A stretch of 64,000 bases of DNA from Erythroxylum novogranatense (GCA_029891385.1 CM057228.1:81766964-81830963), one strand, 5' to 3'. Shown: positions 47,696 to 58,424, counted from the stretch's first letter. The notes: generated from the letters alone by a model not told the origin. Made by a program: numbers and translations.

Positions 47696-48136
47696 CAGAT
47701 CGTCTTCTCCCATCGATTTTCGCCATTTCTCTCTCTAAAGCCAGTCCTAACTTAACTCAAACACTCTAATCTTTAACAATTAACCTCATGAATGCATTAA
47801 ACACAATAATTAACAACTTAAAACCAATTCACTTACCAAATCAAGCTTAAATCTCAAATCTCCCTCAAATCCCTACAACTCTTTCATCTTCTCTCCACAC
47901 TCACGGTGCTTTTCCAACCTCAACAAATCTTCATCTTCCTCAAGAGTCAGACAAGCTAGCAATGAAAATCACAAAGAGAGGAAGAGACGATAATCATGAA
48001 GGAAGAAACAAAACTCACCAAAGAGTGGAACCGATCGTGCCCTAGGAGAGAAGAAGAAGAGAATTTCTTTTCTCTTCAATTCAAAATATAAGGCATTTAT
48101 AAGTGATTTGTCCCATTTTTCTCTTAATACCGGTAA

Positions 48137-48742
48137 ATCTGTTACTCTTTTCACGATCATTTCCAGTCCAATTCGTCTCCAAATTTCATAGCAGCAACTA
48201 AAGCGAAAGCCAATCCGGACACAGTTTATGTTGCGAGACACCCCGTGAACATACGTCCAATGATGGATCCGCGTCTCTCGGATGATCACATTGGAAATAT
48301 CATTTATGAACAAGTGGTTGCAGAGCTTGACGTAAAAGCGAAAGATGCATGTTCGTACCGGATTATTGAAGAAATGAGAAGAAAGATGAAAAGTGGGATC
48401 GTAAAATTTATGAAGAAAATTGGAGCAGACGAAGAATGGTATCTTAAATTGATGAAAAAGAGAGCAGAGGTAATTAGTAAAGGAACCGAAATTCCATTGG
48501 ACTTCTCAAGCGGTTTCAAGTTTCCATTTTATCAAACTAATTTTGGATAGGATAAGCCTATGTGGATAGGCACCGGAGTTTGGTCGACTGACAATTTGGT
48601 TATATTCTTACCCGCAAAGGAAAGAGGAGGTATTGAGGTATACCTTAACTTGGGGAAGCAGGACCTGGAATGGTTTGAAGACGATAACGAGATTGCATCA
48701 CTCGTCTCTCCACTTCTTGTTCTTCTTCCATCTTCTCTGTAG
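48137..48742 (+). pseudogene. BAHD acyltransferase fragment (C-terminal half)
   Basis: BAHD enzymes transfer an acyl group from CoA to plant alcohols or amines in the cytosol. One open frame from about 48182 encodes AATKAKANP, VNIRPMMDPRLSDDHIGNII and DFSSGFKFPFYQTNFG, then a TAG at 48548. It continues DKPMWIGTGVWSTDNLVIFLPAKERGGIEVYLNLGKQDLEWFEDDNE to a TAG at 48740. The family's C-terminal DFGWG motif is recognisable as NFG-stop-D, with Trp changed to a stop. The layout resembles the vinorine synthase-like subgroup. The N-terminal half with the catalytic HXXXD motif is absent. The LTR G fragment lies directly upstream. This is the only host-type gene sequence in the window, and it is not functional. 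Confidence 0.75.
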
Positions 48743-48851
48743 CGTCTACTTGCATTGGATGTGTGAAATGGCATTCCGCCGATAAATTGATAAAAAAATA
48801 AACGATGTTTACAGTTGTAGGATGGATATGGTGCTTAGCCACCGGATACAG

Positions 48852-49370
48852 CTGTAATATCTAATTGCGTAACAGTCACTTTTTGTAGTAATGCATTTAA
48901 AACTCTGCGATCAGTGCGAATACAGCTGCATTATCTAACGCATGCGTAACACTCACTTTTTGTAGTAATGCATTTAAAACTCTGCGATCAGTGCGAATAC
49001 AGCTGCATTATCTAATTGCGTAACACTCACTTTTTGTAGTAATGCATTTAAAACTCTGCGATCAGTGAGAATACAGCTGCATTATCTGATTGCGTAACAC
49101 TCACTTTTTGTAGTAATGCATTTAAAACTCTGCGATCAGTGCGAATACAGTTGCATTATCTAACGCATGCGTAACACTCACTTTTTGTAGTAATGCATTT
49201 AAAACTCTGCGATCAGTGCGAATACAGCTGCATTATCTAATTGCGTAACACTCACTTTTTGTAGTAATGCATTTAAAACTCTGCGATCAGTGCGAATACA
49301 GCTGCATTATCTAATTGCGTCACACTCACTTTTTATAGTAATGCATTTAAAACTCTGCGATCAGTGCGAC
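48852..49370. repeat. 74/77-bp tandem array, seven units
   Basis: Unit marker TTTTTGTAGTAATGCATTT (or its TTTTTATAG variant in the last unit) starts at 48880, 48957, 49031, 49105, 49182, 49256 and 49330. The intervals are 77, 74, 74, 77, 74 and 74. The 77-bp units carry TAACGCATGCGTAAC where the 74-bp units have TAATTGCGTAAC, so the order suggests a duplicated 225-bp trimer. A diverged single unit recurs near 49747-49830. Confidence 0.9.
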
Positions 49371-50240
49371 TTGTGTTAGGCTCCACTAACTCGTGAGACA
49401 CTTTCGGCTCTACTAACTCACGAGACACGTCAATGGTACTCAACGCACAATGTTTGCTATCCGGAGTAAAAATTTGACACTATCAGAGTTTAATATAATA
49501 CTTTTACAAATTGATAAAAAGATAAACGATGTTTACAGTTGTCAAATGGATATGGTGCTCAGCCACCGAGTCCAGATCTCTTGTTTAATATTATGGTGTC
49601 TTATTGTGTTTAATAAATCTCAGTCATTTATTTATGTGAGTTCCATGTAAGTCCTGCGTGGGTCTCGCAAAATAAATGACTGAGATTTTATAAGACAGAA
49701 TAAGACATGGTAATATTGGAAAGAAGATCTTATCCCCCAAACCACCAGATATAGCTGCAATATCTAATTGTGTCACATTCACTTTTTGTAGAAATGCATT
49801 TAAAACAGTGCGATCAGTGCGAAAACTTGTGTTAGGCTCCACTAACTCGTGAGACATTTCAATGGAAGTTTTTGTAACACTAACGAGACTCTCTTCTTAC
49901 TTCCTTCTTAATCTGAATCAAAATATTTTCCCAGTTAAAGATGCGAAGGTTGTTATGTTTTTAAGTAAATCACAAGCAATAGTGGAATACTAAGCAAGGA
50001 GTAGAAAACTCTAAGGGATACGTAAGTTTTTTCGGTTTTACTGACTCTACCTAACTACAAACTAGACAAAGATACCACATTGGATATAAAAAGTGTTCTT
50101 GATACTTTGTTTTGTTCTAACTCTTATATCACTCTGGGTATGGGAAACTGATACCATTCTGGGTACAATACTCAACGGACGATGCTGTTCGGAGTAAAAA
50201 TTTGACCGGAGTAAAAATTTGACACTATCAGAGTTTAAAT
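49371..50240. other. Repeat-derived spacer downstream of the 74/77-bp array
   Basis: The phrase TTAGGCTCCACTAACTCGTG occurs at about 49377 and 49833. AACGATGTTTACAGTTGT-type sequence is shared with 48803-48820. GGAGTAAAAATTTGACACT occurs near 49461 and 50210. The segment is therefore a patchwork of local duplications. No gene was found. Confidence 0.5.
49587..49717. repeat. Foldback hairpin, ~60-bp arms
   Basis: The left arm from 49587 (AATATTATGGTGTCTTATT...) pairs with the right arm ending 49717 (...AATAAGACATGGTAATATT). The innermost perfect stem is AAATCTCAGTCATTTATTT against its complement at 49670-49688. The whole is about 131 bp, with a few mismatches in arms of about 60 bp. It could be a small foldback/MITE-type element or a hairpin RNA precursor. 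No target duplication was identified. Confidence 0.7.
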
Positions 50241-51853
50241 TAATATTTTTAGAATTTTTATCTACATTTTTTCAAAATCGAGACGAACTATTTAATAAGG
50301 TTTTTTCTAAACATTATTTTGTCATTTCAATTCATTTTATTAATCAAAACAGCTAGCAGATTCTCATTTATGGATTGCTTCTTCAATATCTTGAATACAA
50401 TAAATATCCAAATAGATCTCAAAAGGATTTATATATTCAGTCTCATTTTATTTATAGGGGTAAATCCATCTTTATCCTTAGTAATTACCATATAAGTTCC
50501 AACGTATCTTTTATTACGTCTACTAAAACTTTGTAAGGGAATATCGAGGAGGATTTCCAAAAGTACCAAGAGGAATTTTCATTTGTAGAATTAAATCAAA
50601 TATTTATTTATCCATTGGATTTCTACTAGTTCCATTATCTGCTTCCTTTCGATTCATTAATTTTACCAAATTATGCAAATTAGTAATTTGCTCTTGAAGA
50701 TTAGTAATTCTTAAAAGAACAGCTATCCCATAATATGCTATTGATTTTTGTATTTCATCCATATCAATTTAGATTTTAATCCTTCAGTTTAATTTTGAAA
50801 TATTTATCGTCCTCTATTTAAACGATCCAATTTATCATGATTAGTTAATTCTAAATGAATTTCTTTTATTAAATCTTTATATTCTTGATATTTTTATCGC
50901 TTTATTCTATCTTTATTACGATAGCTTATAACGCCTTTTACGGCGGTTAGAAAATAATAAATAATCACAACTATTTAAAGATTGTTGTAATTCAATACGA
51001 GATTCTTGTATAAGATTATCAACTTTATTAATTTTAGAAAGTAGATGATTACAATAAGAACAATTACCCATTCTATTATCCTCTTTCTAGATGTATCCTA
51101 TAATGTTCGAAAATTGAAGATGTAATATCTTATATTCTTTAGAGAGATGCCAATTTTCATTCTCATAAATTTCTAATAGTTTGATTAAAATCTAGAAAAA
51201 TATCTAAGGTAAGACCATTAGCAAGTCTAATATGAGAATATATCTTTTTAAATTAGTGTATACTCAGATTATTCCAATCTATTCGCCTTCTCATATCCTT
51301 TTATTTGATGATTATTGAAGATCTACGTCATTATTAGAGTTAAATATAGTTTTTAAGATATAATGAAACTTTAAAACATGTTATAGGTTTAGATATGTCT
51401 AACCATCGATATATTTATCTGTTGGAGTACAACAACCTCAAATTCTAGTAGGATTATTTTGAGTTAAATGTCTACCCTTTTATTTCTATGATAATGGCAC
51501 GATATTCTTATTAAAATATGTTACAACTAAATTACCAAAAGATCCAAGTCCAATTACAAAAAATATAGGTTCTATAAGGGCTAGTATTTTTCACTTACCC
51601 ATCTCTACATGACCAAAAGGACCCTTTTTTCTTAAAAATGGAAAATCTTTTAGAAAACAAACATCAACAAATAAAAACTATCAAAGATGGACTAGAAATA
51701 GTTAAAAAAAAGAAAAAAAATATTTTGTTAATTCTTTACAATTTTGGGATAAAAATAGATAGGAATCAAACTTAGAAATGATAGATAAACAAAAAATAAT
51801 TAGAGTTACTGTCATGTGTTATAATCCGGAAGATCAAGAACCAAAGGGATTGG
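50241..51853. other. Unclassified AT-rich interval with short reading frames
   Basis: Very AT-rich. The minus strand contains several short frames beginning with ATG: about 51071-50916 (starts MGNCSYCNHLL, basic C terminus RRKRRYK) and a 52-codon frame in roughly 50760-50600 (starts MDEIQKSIAYYG, amphipathic LQEQITNLHNLVKL). On the plus strand 51780-51856 encodes MIDKQKIIRVTVMCYNPEDQ before the A-type LTR cuts in. None is recognised. They may belong to a decayed mobile or viral-derived element, but no diagnostic polymerase, protease or integrase motif is present. Confidence 0.3.
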
Positions 51854-52270
51854 TGTAACACCCCACTCCCGCATGACCCGAACCTGACATTAATAGTGAT
51901 ATCCGAGTCCGTGCCCTGTGAGGGCGGCGTGCTACATCACTCAGTTAAAACTCAGTACAATTTTTTTTTGGAAACACAAACATACACTATGCGGAAAGCG
52001 ATTAACATACACCATCACCAGTAGATACAATGACCACGGGGCCCCTTTTTATAAATACAAATTAATTCAGTCCATTAATTTTAGAAATTGACCTAACCAT
52101 TTGTACAAAAATTCAGAAATTACAATTTTATCAGACACTAATGCAGACACGAATTGATCCCGACCTCCTTTTTCACTCATATGTGGATGCTATACGTCCG
52201 TTACTTAACGAGGTATTCTTCTGGATCCTAAAAAATAATTACAAATTTTGGGTGAGTTTTGCGAACTCAG
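51854..52270 (-). repeat. A-type LTR fragment
   Basis: It starts TGTAACACCCCACTCCCG and is collinear with 96-590 of element A (3' end of the LTR in minus orientation). The fragment stops at GCGAACTCAG, where a B-type LTR is inserted. The upstream bulk of the LTR is missing. Confidence 0.8.
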
Positions 52271-52613
52271 TGTCACATCTCGTCACCGATGGGAAGATCA
52301 TATTGGTAAATTGAAGCGGGATAGGATATTACCGCATAATATTGACTGAGCATCCTGTCGACCTCTGATTTTGGAGGCCATGCGTCTTTTGCACATACAC
52401 ATATATGGTATCAGGTACATGCATTCATGACTTTTCCCGGCATTTGATTTTGAATATGATATGAAATGTGTTTTGAGAGGTAATTAGATTTGATGTGAGT
52501 TATTGAGAAATTTGGAATAATTGAGTTTGAAAATTGAGTGGGAACTGTATTAGAGTGATCGCCAGTTGGCAGTGAACTTTAGGAAATTTTTCTGAAAATT
52601 TGGGAGGTGGTTC
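52271..52613 (+). repeat. B-type LTR fragment
   Basis: It starts TGTCACATCTCGTCACCGATG and follows the B LTR (compare 14007-14340 and 32132-32465), including the TGCATTCATGRC and CTGAAAATTTGGGAG phrases. It is cut near 52608-52613 by the Tat-type element. Confidence 0.7.
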
Positions 52614-53775
52614 TGTCGGATTTTGGCTAAACTGTACGTTGTCGTTCTGCTCCATGAGTCTGCTGCTTTCTGTGATGAGTCTGACGTGAAGATACCTGCA
52701 AAACAAAGAAGGCACGTCGGCGGTTGTGTCCCGATTAGCCCCTCTGACGCTCAAGTAAGTCTTTTTGTGAAGGTGAGGTTGATCAATGCAGAGAAAACGA
52801 CTAGGTTATGATTTCGTACCTCAATTATGGGAGGATTATACCTTATATATGGTTTTGCAGTTAGGTTTAGGTCTTTACGTGTTTGCATGGGAGACTTCCT
52901 TCTCTGGATGGGCCAAGGAGGGCATGGGTTTAGGCATAAGACTGATCTCCGATGAATGGACCGATCAGCTCACTGGTCGTCTTGATTGGATCCGGGCCAA
53001 TACGGCTGACCCGACCATAAGCCCCCCTACTCCTCGAGTCTGAGCGAAGAGAAGGGTCGGAGGAGTATGTAGAGGTTTTATAGCTCGTACATAAAACGAC
53101 TCGTGATTGGGGCGATCGGTTGAGCATTGAGATGTAGCTCGTCTGGAGGTCAGCTAAATGTAGTAGTCGATCGGTCGGGCATTGTTGTTGTAGCCCGGTC
53201 ATGGGATAGCTCGGGCAGTCCCCGTCGATCAGGTGCCGATCGATTATGCGTAACTGCTCGGATACCGACCGGTTGCGCATGACTGCTCGTTCTGGGATCG
53301 ATCGACCGAGTGCCCGAACTGATCGACCTCGACACTTATTGCGCGACAGCTCTCGTTGAAACAGATCGGGTGGTTATCATTGGCGAGCGTGCAGAGTATT
53401 TATTGAAGACGGCGTCTTGTCGGCGACTTTCGTAATCAAACGTATCGTCCTCATGATCGTCGTACAGCTATCATGTGCGTCCCTTCAACTGTTCGCGTCG
53501 CTCCGATTTTGAATAGCCCTGATTCTCCTTGGTGCAGATTCTGCCGCGTGTCCGAGCCTGCTCGGATCTTCTCCACGTGTCGAGCTTTGATTGAATGTCC
53601 CTCCAACCGACCTCCTATAAGTATTCAGAGTCGATGAGTTGCGGTGTTTTTTACCTTTTGCTTTCGTTCTGCAACTTATACTTTGCTTTCACTTGCTCTT
53701 TATCGTTCACGGTTCCCAGAAATTGCTTTTGCTTCGCCGTCCGATATACCCATTTCTAATCTCTAAATAGGTACG
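52614..53775 (-). repeat. Presumed 3' LTR / leader region of the Tat element
   Basis: A GC-richer block begins where B-type similarity ends. It contains the motif CTGACGTGAAGATACCTGC and many GATCGATCG-type palindromic stretches (53100-53340). With no second copy in the window, its limits cannot be set. The polypyrimidine run at 53776-53831 (a polypurine tract on the minus strand) would suit a right boundary near 53775. The frame at 52786-53043 is not convincing. Confidence 0.4.
53616..53623 (+). promoter_or_regulatory. Candidate TATA box for the antisense gene
   Basis: TATAAGTA lies about 215 bp upstream of the first start codon of the antisense gene, in a GC-rich surrounding. Promoter activity is inferred from position only. 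Confidence 0.35.
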
Positions 53776-53831
53776 TCCTTTTTCTTCATTCCTTCTTCAT
53801 TCCTTCTTCGTTCCTTCTTCTTTCCTTTTTC

Positions 53832-56010
53832 TTGGTAAGTATGTCGACGGGTAGTTCTAGAAGTATGGTAGGGGGCGTTGAGGAGATATCAACGAGAGAA
53901 AGGAAAGATGGGTTGGTTGTGGAGGCGCCGCCAAAGAATCCTTCGACGATGACCCTGGGGGAGTTGAATAGGTCAATAATCAGGTATGGCATCCCTTGTC
54001 ACCGGGTCCCGACTTGCTCTGGGGAATGAGCGTATCCACAGCAACTCAAGTGGGTACTTTGCTGTTTTCGAAAGCTTCTTCTCCGTTGGTGGTATGAGGC
54101 TTCCGTATGCTCCAATCGTCGACGAGGTGTGCATGGCCTACCAGCTAATGCCGAGCCAAATTCCTCCGAATAGCTGGAGGTTTGTTAATGGTGTAAATCA
54201 TTATGCCATCGCCTCGGTCATTTTCCCACAGTTGGCATCTTGCGTCATTTTTTGAGGATGGGTCAGAGTCCGAGTTCTGGGGCTGGGGTCCCCTTTCTAC
54301 AATATAAGGAAGCCCGGTACCGCCCGGCCGGTACAGCCTCGAAAGTTTCTTCTTGGCGGACGAAGTTCATTTTCGTGAAAGCCCCAGGGTCTTCCAGCGA
54401 GTCTCGCCCGTGGAGGTACCCCTTAACCGAGTAGTGGAATGACACGTCGAGCGTGTTTCTTAGTAGGGAGGAGTGGACGGTGATCAATCGCATAAAGGAG
54501 CTCGGCCATTACGATTTTGCGGGGCTGATACGAGCCTATTCCGGGGGTGTCTCGACTAGCTCTTTTCTTATCAACCCCCCGCCACGAGTTAGCGGGTTGG
54601 GAGAGGAAAACGTCCCGTCTGGTTGAGCCCTCGGTGTTGAGTTTCTTATTATATTCTTGATTTTTGGTTCCTCTTTCTAACTTGCTTTGTTGCTGTGCAG
54701 CCATGGTGAGGATGGGAGACGCTCCTGCCCACGCTTCCAAGTCAAAGAAGCGGGCCGCTCAGAAGGAGAAGAGGAAAGAGGCGCAGGCTGGTGAGGGCGC
54801 CGCTTTGTCTGTGGGGTTGGGCTCCCCCGCAATGTCGACGAGTGTTCCACCTGCCAGGGGCTGTCCTGCTGATTCGGCATCATTGTCGATTGTGCCCGTC
54901 GACGCGGGCCAGATAATTCGGGTAGAGGAGGAGGAGGAGGAGGATGCGGGGCCTCCTCTTAAGAGGAAGAGATTGGTTCGGCTAGGTGATCTACCGTCCT
55001 GCCCGGTGAGTCGGGCCATGACAGTGAAAGAGAAGGGCAAGGGAAAGGTGCAAGCCGCAAATCCAGGGCAATGGGAGTCTGCCCTCAAGTTGGCCAAGGA
55101 TGCCACGATCGGGGATCTCGAGGTGTCCCGTTACACTGTCGAGAGGATTACTCCCCCTGTGGATGAGCAACTCATGGACAAGAGGAGTAGCCTGGAGTTA
55201 GGGTCTCAGCTCGTTCGTCTCGGTGTGCGGAGTGCGACGACATCCTTTGTAGTGCTGCAGCGTTTGGAGACTCTGGACCAGGAAGTCCAGGATCTCCATG
55301 ATCCGGTGAAGGCTTTGAAAGGCGAGCTTTCGGAGGTGAAGGAGGGGAGAGACCTCCTCCAGGCTAGAAAAACGTCCTTGGAGGAGGAGAAGAAGTCCCA
55401 GGAGGGGGAGATGGGCGCTTTGTTCGCTCGACTGGCCAAAGGGGAGGAGGAGAGGGACGAACTGAAGAAAATGGTGAGGGGGGAGCGGGAGCTTAACAAA
55501 AAATACCGCCAAGATTGCCATTCCGCAGTGGAAGGTAGAAACAGAGCCGAGAACACCATGCGGGAGGTGCGGTGTTCTGTTAGGAAGCAGTGGATTGAGG
55601 CAATTAAGCGATGGAAGAGGCGGTTTCTGTACGAGGAGAGTTTAGAGCTCGCCTGTGACATAGCCCTCTCGGTTCTAAGGAGGGGCCACGAGCTCTACAC
55701 TCCTGAGGGGTCGATGTGCCCTTCATTCGAGGATTATGCTGGGCCGCTTCTTCCTACAACTCTTGGGCTTTCTTTGGAGGAGGTCAAGGAGAAGTCTGAG
55801 GGGTCGATGAGCGTCATTCCGGATGAAGAGCTGGATCTCAACTCCGAAGAAGAGCTTCCTTATGAAGATGTTCCTCCGGTTGCTTCCTCGGTTCTTGCTC
55901 CTGCTCCCATTGTGTCGCTCCCTTCTGAGGCTTCTCCTGGGCATCCGCCTCTTTCCGAGGCTTCTCCTGCTCCCCCGGTCATTCAAACCTCCCCCTCTGT
56001 TGATTTTTAA
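53832..56010 (+). pseudogene. Tat antisense gene: 'putative gypsy-type transposon' protein with coiled coil
   Basis: Two-exon gene on the strand opposite pol. Exon 1 (53832 or ATG 53841 to 54621) encodes LNRSIIRYGIPCHRVP, then after a frameshift near 54020 SGYFAVFESFFSVGGMRLPYAPIVDEV and PNSWRFVNGVNHY. After a second shift near 54250 it gives WRTKFIFVKA, with a TAG at 54432. This matches the domain annotated in plants as putative gypsy-type transposon (PF04195-like). An intron (GT at 54622, TTGCTGTGCAG ending 54700) keeps frame. Exon 2 (54701-56010) is open for about 436 codons: basic N terminus (KSKKRAAQKEKRKEAQ), acidic run, KRKR signal, a long Glu/Lys coiled coil (about residues 205-310 of the open frame) and a Pro/Ser-rich tail. 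Function unknown; the open exon 2 is notable. Confidence 0.7.
54622..54700 (+). other. Candidate intron of the antisense gene
   Basis: The donor G/GTTGAG at 54622 and a pyrimidine-rich tract with acceptor CTGTGCAG ending at 54700 give a 79-nt intron. Joining gives ...PSG/CC-ATGG in one frame across the junction, which supports it. The ATG at 54664 lies inside this intron and is not the real start. Confidence 0.55.
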
Positions 56011-56149
56011 AGCTCACCTGGTCGGGCTTGTGGTCAGGGCTAATTCAAGAAATGAACTTGCCTTCAGTTTCTCAACTATCTTCCATGTTTATATTCTTTA
56101 TTTTCGATCCGTAGTAGAATTTAGTTAAGTCGTTCATGGCCAACCAACA

Positions 56150-56830
56150 TTGAGATCGATTTGTGGTTGAGGCCGAGCTGTGGTCCCAAGGATCCTATCT
56201 TGGCGACCATGCCGATCGATGACGAAGTCGATCGATGGTTCCAAGGATCGTCTTGGTAATCTGGTCGATCCGTCGGACGGTAACCTGGTCGACCTGTCAA
56301 GTGACCGATCGACCGTAGTCGATCGATGGCGAAGTCGAACGAGGGTCCTAAGGATCTTGTCTTGGCGACCCAACCGACCATAATCGATCTATGGAGATGA
56401 TGAGCGATGGCGAGCGAGGTCTCAAAGATCTTGTCTTAGCGACCCGATCGACCGTAGTCGGTCTATGGAGATTTCGAGCAAGGTCCCAAGGATTTTGTCT
56501 TGGCGACCCGACTGACCGTAGTCGATCTATGAAGATGCTGAGCGATGGCGAGCGAGGTCCCAAGGATCTTATCTTGGAGACCCGACCGACCGTAGTCGGT
56601 CTATGGAGATTTCGAGCAAGGTTCCAAGGATCTTATCTTGGCGACCCGACCGACCGTAGTCGATCTATGGAGATGCCGAGCGATGGCGAATGAGGTCCCA
56701 AGGATCTTATCTTGGCGACCCGACCGACCGTAGTCGATCTATGGAGATTTCGAGCGAGGTCCCAAGGATCTTGTCTTGGCGACCCGACCGATCGTAGTCG
56801 ATCTATGGAGATGCCGAGCAATGGTTGATT
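56150..56830. repeat. Tandem repeats in the Tat 3' region, 138-bp dimer
   Basis: Marker CTATGGAGAT (or GAAGAT) recurs with its central T at 56392, 56466, 56530, 56604, 56668, 56742 and 56806. The intervals alternate 74, 64, 74, 64, 74, 64 bp. The 10-bp difference is the presence or absence of GCGATGGCGA-like sequence. More diverged units extend left to about 56150. Units contain CCCAAGGATCTTGTCTTGGC, itself an inverted repeat (CCAAG/CTTGG). Confidence 0.9.
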
Positions 56831-57011
56831 GGATTTTTTACTCTTTGCCGCATACAATGGAGCTTTTTATTGCCAAGAAATTTGAAAACCCCTTTATTGA
56901 TGATAATGAGGGTGTGGGCCGTTAAAAAACCTGTCTGGCAGGGACAGGAAAAAAGTTCCCACATGTATACAAAAACGGTAATAAGTAAAGATTAACTTAA
57001 GTAGAACTTAT

Positions 57012-58421
57012 CTATTGGTAAAACGCTTTCAAATTTCGAGAGTTCCAAGGTCTTGGTAGAACCTTTCCTTTCGCATCGCGTAGGATGTAAGAACCACGCC
57101 CGACTTGCTTAATCACCCTGTAGGGTCCTTCCCACGTCTGTCCGAGCTTTCCAGGATGCTTCCCGGCCGCCTCGGCCTTTCGTAGGACGTACCCGCCTAT
57201 CTTTATGCCGCTCGGCTTTATCCTTCCGTTGTAGAATTTGGTCGCTTTTTGCCTGATCGCCTCCGATCGAGTGGCTGCTCTTTCCCTGTCCTCACTGAGG
57301 AGAACGAGTTCCGCTCTGCGGGCTTCATCATTCCGCTCTTCTTCATAGCCCGACACCCTTTGATTATGCAATGCCACTTCTACTAGAACCAGGGCTTCTG
57401 CCCCGAAGGTCATTCTAAACGGTGTTTCCCCTGTGGCTCCGTTCGGTGTGATTCTGTATGCCCACAACACTTCGTCTAGTTCTTCCACCCAGGTCTTTCG
57501 GCCATCTAAGCGCTTCTTGAGAGCATTCATTATCTTTTTATTGGTGTTCTCCGCGAGACTGTTGCTTTGGGGATGGGCTACCGAAGTCAGCTGTAGCTTG
57601 ATCTTTAGTCGGTCGCAGAAATCTCTAAACTTGTCGTTGTCAAACTGCCGACCGTTATCCGTAACCAACACCATGGGCATCCCGAAGCGGGTAAGTATAT
57701 TCTTCGTCACAAAGTTCTCTACCTTTTGCTCAGAAATTGTAGCGGCCGCTTCCGCTTCTGCCCATTTGGTGAAGTATTCCACCGCCACTATCAAGAACTT
57801 CTTCTGTCCGAGACCGAGAGGGAAGGGCCCCAGTATATCCATTCTCCATTGAGCGAACGGGATAGGATGGCTCACAATTTTCATCCTCTCGGTCGGCTGG
57901 TGAGACAAGCTGTTGTTTCTCTGGCAGGCCTCACATCGGTCGACTTTCTCCTGGTAGTCTCTTCTCATTGTCGGCCAGTAGTACCCCTGTCAGATCAGCC
58001 TGTGAGCCAACATTCTGCCTCCTACATGGTTTCCGCACATCTCTTCATGGACTTCGGCCATTGCCTGCTCGGCTTCTTCTTCATTCAAGCATCGAAGCAG
58101 TGGCCAGTCGTAAGACCGCTTGTACAGAGTGTCGTTAACGACCGTGTACTCGGCTGCCTTTATTCTTAGTTTCTTTGCCTCTGACGCGTCTTCCGGTTGT
58201 TTTCCATCCAAAAGGTATTGTGTGATCGATTCCATCCAACTCAATCGACTGGTACTTACGTCGAGAGCTTCTTTGGCTTTTTGAATGCTAGGTCGGTCTA
58301 GTCGTTCGACCAGAACATTGTTCATGGCATCGCGGTCGGAAGCTATTTTGGAGAGCGCATCCACTTTAGCATTTTGAGCTTGTTCTATTCTGTTGATCGA
58401 GTATTGTTCGAAATTGCTCAA
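57012..58421 (-). pseudogene. Tat integrase with N-terminal zinc finger
   Basis: This frame continues from the RNase H domain across a stop (TAG at 58425-58427). The first part (58421-57990) carries LDRPSIQKAKEAL and ends in the HHCC region (VHEEMCGNHVGGRMLAHRLI). A TGA at 57990-57992 stands where relatives have Arg (LIRQGYYWP). The frame then goes on without shift: YYWPTMRRDYQEKVDRCEACQ. In the 318-residue part, D44 (WRMDILG), D104 (VTDNGRQF) and E140 (SLAENTN) form the D,D(35)E triad. The C terminus (TWEGPYRVIKQVGRGSYIL, LPRPWNSRNLKAFYQ) is Tat-like and lacks a chromodomain. With just two nonsense changes in about 470 codons, it was active recently. Confidence 0.85.
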
Positions 58422-58424
58422 CTC

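Larger units (their letters stand above)
45801..48130 (-). repeat. LTR fragment G (B-like family), truncated
   Basis: The element end TGTAGCATCCCACTCC at 45801 abuts CTGAG in LTR E. Reading on the minus strand, the fragment has a B-like core: a CpG-rich cluster (47695-47413), the block GACCTCCATTTGAGGTGATG, TTATAGAG (near 47165), CTCGGAAGTTCAG/GTGAGTAACC, a palindrome (46576-46564), ACCATC/GATGGT (near 46260) and TTTTTCAG (46210). The upstream third of the LTR is missing. The right limit, about 48130, is where similarity stops and the acyltransferase fragment begins (uncertain by roughly 30 bp). Confidence 0.7.

Noticed and set aside
48852..49370. CRISPR-like array
   Set aside because: The units are contiguous 74/77-bp repeats without unique spacers, in plant DNA.
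52786..53043. 85-codon plus-strand frame as a gene
   Set aside because: It lies in the presumed Tat LTR, has no motif, and is overlapped by other frames.
54664..54702. ATG at 54664 as the start of the long antisense-gene frame
   Set aside because: It falls inside a candidate intron with good GT/AG ends. The protein continues in frame from exon 1 across the junction to 54701.
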